7,875 nt of DNA from assembly GCF_000716875.1 (NCBI RefSeq), contig NZ_JNWQ01000147.1, positions 1-7,875 of the forward strand, in the 5' to 3' direction. Both the position numbers and the translations under genes were made by a program. The notes beneath the pieces were generated by a model that was not told where the DNA came from, did not search any database, and was given only the letters and a program-made list of their open reading frames with translations. Every line of letters begins with the position of its first letter. Within the stretch, counting starts at the first letter, position 1. The stretch is from Streptomyces novaecaesareae (GTDB lineage Bacteria > Actinomycetota > Actinomycetes > Streptomycetales > Streptomycetaceae). This document shows positions 1-4,706 of the stretch, piece after piece.

Positions 1-56
1 ACGGCATACGAGATTTCTGCCTGTCTCGTGGGCTCGGAGATGTGTATAAGAGACAG
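1..56. other. Illumina/Nextera adapter contamination
   Basis: Bases 1-14 match the end of the Illumina P7 primer (ACGGCATACGAGAT). Bases 15-22 (TTCTGCCT) are an i7 index, the reverse complement of AGGCAGAA, which I recall as Nextera index N703. Bases 23-37 (GTCTCGTGGGCTCGG) are the Nextera read-2 adapter, and bases 38-56 (AGATGTGTATAAGAGACAG) are the 19-bp Tn5 mosaic end. The order and spacing are exactly those of a library molecule end, so this is untrimmed synthetic sequence. Translated, it gives the familiar artefact peptides MCIRDS and MYKRQ. It should be masked, and it marks a contig end. Confidence 0.98.
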
Positions 57-57
57 C

Positions 58-633
58 CCACTCACAGCCGCCGCCACCCTCCCCCTGAACCGCCTCACCC
101 CCCTGCAGACCCCCGACACGGTCGCCCTGCCCGCCGGCTCCACCGTGCTGGTCACCGGCGCGGCGGGCGCCCTCGGCGGCTTCACCGTCGAACTCGCCGC
201 GCTGCGGGGCCTTCGGGTCGTCGCCCTCGCCGGGCAGGACGACGAGGACCTCGTCCGGGCGCTGGGCGCGCGGTGGTTCGTCCCGCGCACGGTGGGCGAT
301 GTGGCCGCGGCCGTACGGGAGTTGTTACCCGGCGGGGTCGACGGCGCGGTGGACGCGGCCCTGCTCGGGGTGCGGGCACTGGGCGCGGTGCGCGGACGCG
401 GGGCGTTCGTGGCGGTCGCAGGCGGCAGTGAGCCGGTGGGGCTGCGCGGGATCCGGGTCGCGAACGTGTGGATCACCGCCGACGGGCCCGCCCTGGGGCG
501 GCTCGCAGCGCTCGCGGGCGAGGGCCGCCTGACCCTGCGGGTGGCCGACACCCTGCCCCTGGAGCACGCCGCCCGGGCGCACGAGTGCCTGGCCGCAGGC
601 GGGCTGCGCGGGCGCCTGGTCCTCACCCCCTGA
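58..633 (+). CDS. Zinc-type MDR / quinone oxidoreductase, C-terminal part (5' truncated)
   Basis: This is the NAD(P)-binding part of a medium-chain dehydrogenase/reductase, the group that includes quinone oxidoreductases and NADP-dependent enoyl or alcohol reductases. About 191 residues are genomic; family members are usually 300-340. The missing N-terminal GroES-like catalytic domain lies beyond the contig end, where adapter is fused in frame (codon 55-57 is hybrid), so any start codon in bases 1-56 is false. Visible features are the AATLPLN segment leading into the cofactor domain, the Rossmann nucleotide-binding loop VTGAAGALGG at about 134-165, a hydrophobic second strand RVVALAG, and the typical C-terminal LEHAARAHECLAAGGLRGRLVL. 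The catalytic half is absent, so substrate and metal dependence cannot be told. The gene ends 2 bp before the convergent Nudix gene. Confidence 0.88.
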   Translation, partial: PLTAAATLPLNRLTPLQTPDTVALPAGSTVLVTGAAGALGGFTVELAALRGLRVVALAGQDDEDLVRALGARWFVPRTVGDVAAAVRELLPGGVDGAVDAALLGVRALGAVRGRGAFVAVAGGSEPVGLRGIRVANVWITADGPALGRLAALAGEGRLTLRVADTLPLEHAARAHECLAAGGLRGRLVLTP

Positions 634-635
634 CC

Positions 636-1103
636 TCAGTCGGCGCGCTGGCCGTGCAGGAGGACGGGCAGGGAGCAGCTGGCGAGAGCCTCGGCGGCGC
701 GGGCGGCCTGGGAGGGGGCCATGTGGTTCGGCAGGTCGTGGGCGGGGACGAAGCGGGCGCCGAGCAGGCCGCTGTCCTTTTGGGGCGGGACGGTGAGGCG
801 GGTGGTGTCGGGGACGGTGCCGCCGTCGAAGACGAGGCTGAGGCGTTCCAGGTGGCGGTCGGCGGGGGTGTAGTCGATCGCCAGGACGTGGGTCAGGCGC
901 AGGTTGAGGCCGGTCTCGGCGTGCAGGTGCCGGGCGGCAGCGGCTTGCGGGGGCTCGTTCGTCTTGGCGGCGCCGCCGGGCAGGATCAGGCCGTCCATGT
1001 AGTCCGGGTCGACGAGCAGGACGTCGCCGCGCCGGTTGCGCACCAGGACGAGGCAGCCGAGCCGGCACACCGGCGGCTTGGCGAGCAGGCGGGGGTCGCG
1101 CAT
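636..1103 (-). CDS. Nudix-fold hydrolase-like protein, separated from its RBS by an IS
   Basis: A protein of 155 residues with the Nudix fold. Nudix enzymes hydrolyse nucleoside diphosphates linked to another group, using Mg2+. The box G-x5-E-x7-R is present (G44, E50, R58), but what follows reads RHLHAETGL where the family consensus is REUxEExGU. The Glu after R58 is therefore His, and the first Glu of the EE pair is Ala; only E50 and E63 remain of the acidic residues. This suggests weak or altered catalysis, or a binding role; the substrate is unknown. The ATG at 1101-1103 is preferred; a TTG directly before it (1104-1106) is possible. The sequence upstream of the start is now a C-rich run and the IS end, with no Shine-Dalgarno site; a good one is found beyond the IS. 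The transposase stop codon is 23 nt upstream on the same strand, so read-through from the IS might still transcribe it. Confidence 0.85.
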   Translation of the reverse strand: MRDPRLLAKPPVCRLGCLVLVRNRRGDVLLVDPDYMDGLILPGGAAKTNEPPQAAAARHLHAETGLNLRLTHVLAIDYTPADRHLERLSLVFDGGTVPDTTRLTVPPQKDSGLLGARFVPAHDLPNHMAPSQAARAAEALASCSLPVLLHGQRAD

Positions 1104-1110
1104 CAAGGGG

Positions 1111-1137
1111 GGGTGAACTCAACCAGTCAGCGCAACA
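1111..1137. repeat. Terminal inverted repeat of the IS30 element, transposase 3' side
   Basis: It begins GGGTGAACTCAACCAG and continues to AACA at 1137. It matches the reverse complement of 2304-2330 at 26 of 27 positions; the difference is at base 7 (A here, C in the other arm). The transposase stop codon (1127-1129) lies inside this repeat. Confidence 0.93.
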
Positions 1138-2278
1138 GGGCCTCCAGCCTATCGGCCGGTGTCTGGAAGTCGAGGGTCTTACGAGGGCGCGTGTTCAGCT
1201 TCAGTGCGATCTTGTCGAGATCGTCCTGGGTCAGGTGCCCCATGCTCGTGCCCTTGGGCAGGTACTGACGCAGCAGGCGGTTGGTGTTCTCGTTCGTGCC
1301 GCGCTGCCAGGGACTGCGAGGGTCGGCGAAGTAGACGCCCAGGCCGGTAGCCGCGGTGACGTCCTTGTGGCCGGCCAGTTCCATCCCACGGTTCCAGGTC
1401 AAGGTCTTCCTGAGGTCGGCGGGCAGCTCGAGCATCTTGGCCGACAGCTTCGCGGTGACCGTGGCCATGTCCCGCCCGTCGAGCTGGACGAGAACGGTGA
1501 AGCGGGTGGAGCGTTCGACGACCGTCGCAATCTGCGTCAGGCCGCGGCCCAGCAGCAGGTCGCCCTCCCAGTGGCCGGGGACTACGCGGTCGTCGGCTTC
1601 GGCGGGGCGTTCGCGAATGGACATCGCGTCCTTGATCTGTGAACGCCATTGACCGGTAACGGTGTTGTGGATGTTGCGCCGGGTCGGGCGACCAGAGCGC
1701 AGGTGCTTCTGCAGGGCCTTGGCCAACACCCCGCGGGCCTGCATGAACAGGGACTTGTAGATCGTCTCGTGGCTGACCTGCATCCCTGACCCGGCGGCGT
1801 AGGTGTTGGCCAGGTGGCCGGAGATCTGTTCGGGCGACCAGTCCTCGGCCAGTTTCTCAGCCACCAGGTTCCGCAGCGGCCGGTTGGTAGCCAGCAGGCA
1901 CGGCTTGCGGCGCCGAGCGCGATCCCAGGCGCGGTCTTCAGCGTCCACGGCCCGGTAGTGCTGGGGGCCCTTGTTGCGGGCGATCTCCCTGCTGACCGTC
2001 GAGGCGGCACGACCCAAAGTGCGGGCTATCTCCCGGATCGAGTCGCCCCGTGCAAGACCGCGCGAGATCGACTCCCGCTCAGGAAGCGTCAGTTGGCCAG
2101 CTCGCCGCTGCCGGACCGGTGGCACGTATCCGCCGTTGGACTTCAGAATCGTGAAGATCGAGCCAGGAGGCCTGCCCAATGCCCGTGAGATCTCGCTGAT
2201 CGACTCACCGGCCTTCCAGCGGTCCCACAACTCACGCTTCTGTATGTCCGACATGCCCGGACGACCCAACCTCGCCAT
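1127..2278 (-). CDS. IS30-family transposase with a D-to-N change in the DDE triad
   Basis: DDE transposase, up to 386 residues from the ATG at 2285-2287. The third in-frame Met codon of the N-terminus region, the ATG at 2276-2278 (M4), is preferred because GGAGG (2288-2292) directly touches the first ATG but lies 9 nt before M4. In the 386-residue numbering, an N-terminal helix-turn-helix spans about 15-50, followed by an IS30-type HTH at about 66-105 (LTLPERESISRGLARG..STVSREI). The catalytic core starts near 235: GHWEGDLL supplies D243 and GTNENTNRLL supplies E333. The second acidic position, expected as TWDRG in IS30 relatives, reads TWNRG, so N299 (codon AAC, plus-strand 1391-1393) replaces Asp. 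That position binds the catalytic metal in the family, so the protein is probably inactive. No frameshift or stop is seen; the C-terminus (LNTRPRKTL..TPADRL) is typical. Confidence 0.94.
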   Translation of the reverse strand: MARLGRPGMSDIQKRELWDRWKAGESISEISRALGRPPGSIFTILKSNGGYVPPVRQRRAGQLTLPERESISRGLARGDSIREIARTLGRAASTVSREIARNKGPQHYRAVDAEDRAWDRARRRKPCLLATNRPLRNLVAEKLAEDWSPEQISGHLANTYAAGSGMQVSHETIYKSLFMQARGVLAKALQKHLRSGRPTRRNIHNTVTGQWRSQIKDAMSIRERPAEADDRVVPGHWEGDLLLGRGLTQIATVVERSTRFTVLVQLDGRDMATVTAKLSAKMLELPADLRKTLTWNRGMELAGHKDVTAATGLGVYFADPRSPWQRGTNENTNRLLRQYLPKGTSMGHLTQDDLDKIALKLNTRPRKTLDFQTPADRLEALLR

Positions 2279-2303
2279 GCGCCACATCCTCCGTCACCTG
2301 GGA

Positions 2304-2330
2304 TGTTGCGCTGACTGGTTGAGGTCACCC
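2304..2330. repeat. Terminal inverted repeat of the IS30 element, transposase 5' side
   Basis: On the plus strand it runs from TGTTGCGCTGACTGG to the CACCC ending at 2330. It pairs with 1111-1137 with one mismatch. It lies 17 bp upstream of the first transposase ATG, so it probably overlaps or adjoins the transposase promoter, which I cannot pinpoint. Confidence 0.93.
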
Positions 2331-2332
2331 GG

Positions 2333-2341
2333 CCTTCCTTC
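2333..2341 (-). promoter_or_regulatory. Displaced Shine-Dalgarno site of the Nudix gene
   Basis: On the minus strand this reads GAAGGAAGG. If the IS and one copy of the GG target duplication are removed, it sits 7 nt before the Nudix ATG (order GGAAGG, then CCCCTTG, then ATG), ideal spacing for a ribosome binding site. In the present sequence it is more than 1.2 kb from that ATG. This is reconstruction from sequence, not measurement. Confidence 0.7.
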
Positions 2342-2342
2342 A

Positions 2343-2372
2343 CCCCGCCGCCCCTGCCCCGGGGCGGCGGGG
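2343..2372. terminator. Perfect 12-bp GC hairpin next to the IS insertion site
   Basis: CCCCGCCGCCCC (2343-2354) pairs perfectly with GGGGCGGCGGGG (2361-2372) around a 6-nt loop TGCCCC. No T tract follows on either strand, which is usual for high-GC actinobacterial terminators. In the arrangement before IS insertion it lay directly upstream of the Nudix Shine-Dalgarno site. It could therefore be a terminator of an earlier transcript or a structured part of the Nudix 5' leader. Confidence 0.5.
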
Positions 2373-2469
2373 CCTTCGACGTCCCGTTCGCGCCGTCCGC
2401 ATCCTCGACGCCCTGCGCCCCGGCCCTGCCCGCGTCCGCGCCCACGACGGGCGCCGTCCCACCTCCCCC

Positions 2470-2500
2470 GCACGGGAAGTCGGCCCCGCCGACTTCCCGC
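2470..2500. repeat. Intergenic hairpin repeat, copy 1
   Basis: CGGGAAGTCGGC (2473-2484) and GCCGACTTCCCG (2488-2499) form a perfect 12-bp stem with a 3-nt loop. The 31-base unit differs from a second copy at 5389-5419 at only two positions. Both copies lie between genes. It may be a bidirectional terminator or a dispersed repeat. The bases between the IS and the next gene at 2630 hold this hairpin, the one at 2343-2372 and the palindrome at 2526, and I see no gene there. Confidence 0.6.
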
Positions 2501-2525
2501 CCCGCTGCGAGGGGCCGCCGTGCGT

Positions 2526-2539
2526 GTGACGGACGTCAC
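2526..2539. promoter_or_regulatory. Possible operator palindrome upstream of the sigma-like gene
   Basis: GTGACG and CGTCAC flank a 2-bp centre, and the right arm is followed by a second GTCAC (2540-2544). It sits about 90 bp upstream of the ATG at 2630 in the least GC-rich part of this gap, which suggests a regulator site. Short palindromes arise by chance in such DNA and no -10/-35 pair is convincing, so this is tentative. Confidence 0.25.
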
Positions 2540-2629
2540 GTCACTTCTCGTGGACTGTTTGCCGGTCGGGGCCCGTGCCGGGGCTTGAGGTGGAAACCGT
2601 TGCCGCACCCGCCGGAAGGCCCCTTCCCG

Positions 2630-3280
2630 ATGAACGACCTGCGCCTGGTCCCCTGTGGGCCCGAACCGTCCGACACCCGTACCGAGGTGACGTCCGTGCG
2701 CCACCTGGGAGGCCGCAGGTACGCGGCGAGGGTGGCCGTCACGTCGAGCAGGACGTACACCGTGGAGGTGCCGGAGCCGGACGAGGCCACGATCCCGCGG
2801 CTCATCATCGGGCACGCCTGCGAGCAGGGCCGGCGGCTGCGCCCGGGCGGTCAGCTCGTCGCGCACGCCGCGGTGGAGGGCGGGCCGTGCCTGCTGCGGG
2901 AGGTGCGCTACCGGGACGAGCGGGTGTCGGTCGTGGTCCGCTGCGGGACGCCCGCTGCGGCTGCCCGCCGCTCGGCGCTGCTCGCGGCCTTCGAGGCGCG
3001 GGAGGCCGCGATCGAGGGGCGCGCGGGGGTGGTCGACGCCTTCAGTGCGGCGTGGCTGCCGATCCCCGGCCGCCGGGCCGGGCAGTGGCGCGACGCCGTC
3101 TGCCAGGCCCTGCTCGCCGACTGGGCCCCGTGCTGGGCGCGCACGCGGCCGAGGACTCCGTGGTGGGCTTCCTGTGGGCGCTGGCCCGGCAGGCGCACGT
3201 GCAGCTCCAGCCGCTGTGGGCGCGCCGGGCCGCCGGCCACCGCGTCCACCTCCTGGACAAGCCGGTGGCGGGCGGGCTGA
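2630..3280 (+). CDS. Hypothetical protein, N-terminal part of an apparently frameshifted gene
   Basis: The ATG at 2630 is preceded by GGAAGG (2614-2619) with 10 nt spacing. The reading frame from MNDLRLVPCGPEP has strong G/C third-position bias up to about 3125 (..WRDAVCQALLADW). After that the frame gives an odd Trp/Arg/Cys-rich peptide (CWARTRPRTPWW..) with T-ending codons, up to a stop at 3278-3280. The good coding signal continues instead in the frame of 3130-3567, so this is probably the first half (about 165 residues) of a protein of some 312 residues. I recognise no family here. The N-terminal 90 residues look beta-rich (VRHLGGRRYAARVAVTSSRTYTVEV), followed by helices rich in Ala and Arg. 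See the next entry for the sigma-like second half. Confidence 0.6.
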   Translation: MNDLRLVPCGPEPSDTRTEVTSVRHLGGRRYAARVAVTSSRTYTVEVPEPDEATIPRLIIGHACEQGRRLRPGGQLVAHAAVEGGPCLLREVRYRDERVSVVVRCGTPAAAARRSALLAAFEAREAAIEGRAGVVDAFSAAWLPIPGRRAGQWRDAVCQALLADWAPCWARTRPRTPWWASCGRWPGRRTCSSSRCGRAGPPATASTSWTSRWRAG

Positions 3281-3567
3281 CCCTCGCGGACCGGGTCACC
3301 GACCACCGCCGCCCCGAGGACGCCGTGCTGCACGCCGTCGTGGACGAGGCCGGTGTCGGGGCGGTCCTGCGCGCGCTGGCGCCCGCCGAGCGGGAGATCG
3401 CCCGGCTGTGGTCCCTGCACCCGCGCATCACGTGGACGCAGGCCGCCGAACTCCTGGGCGCCGAGGACCCGGCCGCGGCCGGCGAGCGGGTGCGCCGCAA
3501 GCTCAAGCGGCTCGGCGCCCGGCACGCCCAGCGCGCCGCCCTCGCCCGGGCGGGGGCGCCCCGGTGA
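3130..3567 (+). CDS. Sigma-70 region 3-4-like protein, C-terminal part of the split gene
   Basis: If read alone from the GTG at 3130 it has 145 residues, but no Shine-Dalgarno site precedes that codon, so it is more likely the continuation of the gene starting at 2630 after a lost base near 3105-3150. The segment HLLDKPVAGGLTLADRVTD resembles the end of sigma-70 region 3, where a SLDxPV..L.D motif is common. It is followed by RPEDAVL, a helix with LAPAEREIARLW like region 4.1, and an HTH-like TWTQAAELLG ending in GERVRRKLKRLG like region 4.2. This suggests a promoter-binding or sigma-related protein; no clear region 2 (core-binding and -10 recognition) is visible, so a true sigma role is doubtful. 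Its stop overlaps the start of the next small gene in GTGA. Confidence 0.6.
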   Translation: MLGAHAAEDSVVGFLWALARQAHVQLQPLWARRAAGHRVHLLDKPVAGGLTLADRVTDHRRPEDAVLHAVVDEAGVGAVLRALAPAEREIARLWSLHPRITWTQAAELLGAEDPAAAGERVRRKLKRLGARHAQRAALARAGAPR

Positions 3568-3734
3568 CGGAGGTCCTGCGCGCCGCCCTGCCCGAGTTCC
3601 TCGCCGGCCTCGCCACCGCCGCCGCGGTGGCCGCCGCCGCCAGGACCGCCCGCGCCGCCCGCGACCGCCGCGCACGCCGTGAACGCCGCGAGCGGCAGCA
3701 GCCGCCGGTACCGCCCGCCCAGGGGGACCGGTAG
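3564..3734 (+). CDS. Small basic single-helix protein, 56 aa, coupled to the sigma-like gene
   Basis: The GTG start at 3564 overlaps the TGA of the preceding gene in GTGA, a classic translational-coupling arrangement. The upstream stretch CGGGCGGGGG may serve as a weak ribosome binding site. The protein starts VTEVLRAALPEFLAGLATAAAVAAAA, a hydrophobic Ala-rich helix at about residues 8-26 that could be membrane-inserted, and then has about 12 arginines in residues 27-44 and a short PPVPP tail. That layout fits a small membrane-anchored or nucleic-acid-binding protein. I recognise no family. All third positions fit the local codon bias. It ends 8 bp before the convergent methyltransferase stop. 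Confidence 0.62.
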   Translation: MTEVLRAALPEFLAGLATAAAVAAAARTARAARDRRARRERRERQQPPVPPAQGDR

Positions 3735-3742
3735 GGCCGCGT

Positions 3743-4612
3743 TCAGCCGCGGGTGGCGGTGACGAGCCAGGCGGCGGTGCGCAGCCGGATGCCGTCGGGG
3801 TGTTCGTGGCGGGCGAGGGCGGCGGTGAAGGCGGCGCGTGCCCGCCCGGTGGCGTCCCCGCCGTCGAGCGGGCCGAGCGGGTCGAGCTGGGCGGCGAGGT
3901 GGCGGCCGGGGCCGGAGCCGAGCAGGTGGTCGGCGGCGTCGGCGGCGTCGTGCCCGAAGTGGCCGGTGGCGTCGACGGCTTCGGTACGTACGGCGGTGAA
4001 TCCGGCGGCGGCGAGGGTGCGGTGGATCAGCGCGGGGTCGCGCAGCGAGAACATGCCGGGGCCTTGGGGGGCGGTGTCGTCCTGGGGCGGGAGCGCCAGG
4101 GCGGCGCGTACGGCGTCGAACACCCGTACCCATTCGGTGCGTTGCGGGTCGGCCATGCAGACGAAGGCGAGCCGGCCGCCGGGGCGCAGGGCCCGGGCGA
4201 TGTTGGCGAAGGCGTGGACGGGGTCCTGGAAGAACATGGTCCCGAAGCGGCTGAGGGCGGTGTCGAAGCCGGCGGTGGGCAGGGGGTGGACCTGGGCGTC
4301 GCCCTGTTCGAAGGCGGTGTGGTGCAGACCTTGGGCGGCGGCGAGCCGGCGGGCGGTGGCGAGCATGGGTGCGGACAGGTCGAGTCCGAGCGCCGAGCCG
4401 CGGTGGGCGGCGCGGGCGGCGAGGCGGGTGGTGTGGCCGGTGCCGCAGCCAATGTCGAGGACCCGGTCGTCGGGGTTGATGGCGCACGCCTTCAGGAGCG
4501 GCGGGTCGAAGCCTTCGTTGATCGCGTTCCAGCGGTCGTGGTGCTCGCTCCAGTGCCGGCCTTCGGCGCCGTTCCAGGCCTGGGACTGCACGGTGTTGAC
4601 GAGCTGGCTCAT
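3743..4612 (-). CDS. Class I SAM-dependent methyltransferase
   Basis: A 289-residue Rossmann-fold methyltransferase, a usual length for the family. Motif I, VLDIGCGTG, is at 51-59 and binds S-adenosylmethionine. The acidic residue after strand 2 is D78 (GLDLS). GDA with D105 contacts the adenine in relatives. FDTALSRFGTMFF (116-128) is the motif IV region, and LRPGGRLAF (142-150) is the post-motif loop and strand 5. The N-terminus QAWNGAEGRHWSEHHDRWN resembles small-molecule methyltransferases. The substrate cannot be read from the sequence. The ATG at 4610-4612 is preceded by AGGAGT (4619-4624) at good spacing. The gene is divergent from the TetR gene and has the tandem operator 25 bp upstream, so it is probably the main target of that repressor. 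Confidence 0.92.
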   Translation of the reverse strand: MSQLVNTVQSQAWNGAEGRHWSEHHDRWNAINEGFDPPLLKACAINPDDRVLDIGCGTGHTTRLAARAAHRGSALGLDLSAPMLATARRLAAAQGLHHTAFEQGDAQVHPLPTAGFDTALSRFGTMFFQDPVHAFANIARALRPGGRLAFVCMADPQRTEWVRVFDAVRAALALPPQDDTAPQGPGMFSLRDPALIHRTLAAAGFTAVRTEAVDATGHFGHDAADAADHLLGSGPGRHLAAQLDPLGPLDGGDATGRARAAFTAALARHEHPDGIRLRTAAWLVTATRG

Positions 4613-4633
4613 CGGGTCACTCCTGTCGCCGGG

Positions 4634-4660
4634 CTAGTATGGGCGGATGCCCATACTCAA
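4634..4660 (-). promoter_or_regulatory. Candidate promoter of the methyltransferase gene
   Basis: On the minus strand TTGAGT (4655-4660) lies in the gap between the two operator palindromes, and TACTAG (4634-4639) overlaps the edge of the proximal one, 15 bp apart. Reading the first box as CTTGAG gives a 17-bp spacer. Transcription would start near 4628. A repressor on either palindrome would cover these boxes. Both matches to consensus are modest. Confidence 0.35.
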
Positions 4661-4681
4661 GGTATGGGCGGATGCCCATAC
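4637..4681. promoter_or_regulatory. Tandem 20-bp palindromic operators in the methyltransferase-TetR gap
   Basis: GTATGGGCGGATGCCCATAC occurs twice without change, at 4637-4656 and 4662-4681. Each has perfect 8-bp arms around GGAT and the two are separated by TCAAG, giving a 25-bp repeat period. Size and symmetry are typical of TetR-family operators, and the position between divergent genes fits autoregulation plus control of the methyltransferase. The distal copy lies 25 bp upstream of the TetR start codon. Binding by the neighbouring repressor is inferred from context. Confidence 0.85.
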
Positions 4682-4706
4682 CGGCAAGCCCCGATCCGGA
4701 GGACCG

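Larger units (their letters stand above)
1111..2330 (-). mobile_element. IS30-family insertion sequence, complete (about 1,220 bp)
   Basis: The element is bounded by 27-bp inverted repeats (1111-1137 and 2304-2330) that differ at one position, and it contains a single full-length IS30-type transposase gene on the minus strand. The flanks immediately outside the repeats are both GG (1109-1110 and 2331-2332), consistent with the 2-3 bp target duplications known for IS30 elements, although GG is weak evidence in such GC-rich DNA. Its GC content is visibly lower than that of the surrounding genes. The insertion point lies between the Shine-Dalgarno site and the start codon of the Nudix gene. The ends look intact, but the transposase carries a catalytic substitution, so the copy may depend on a transposase supplied elsewhere. 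Confidence 0.93.

Noticed and set aside
325..1122. Long minus-strand frame (265 aa) overlapping the oxidoreductase and Nudix genes
   Set aside because: It is Pro/Arg-rich throughout, covers two well-supported genes in another frame and shows no domain; a typical shadow of high-GC coding DNA.
2585..2620. ECF-type or housekeeping promoter (TTGAGG or GGAAAC) before the gene at 2630
   Set aside because: Neither box has a matching -10 element at acceptable spacing.
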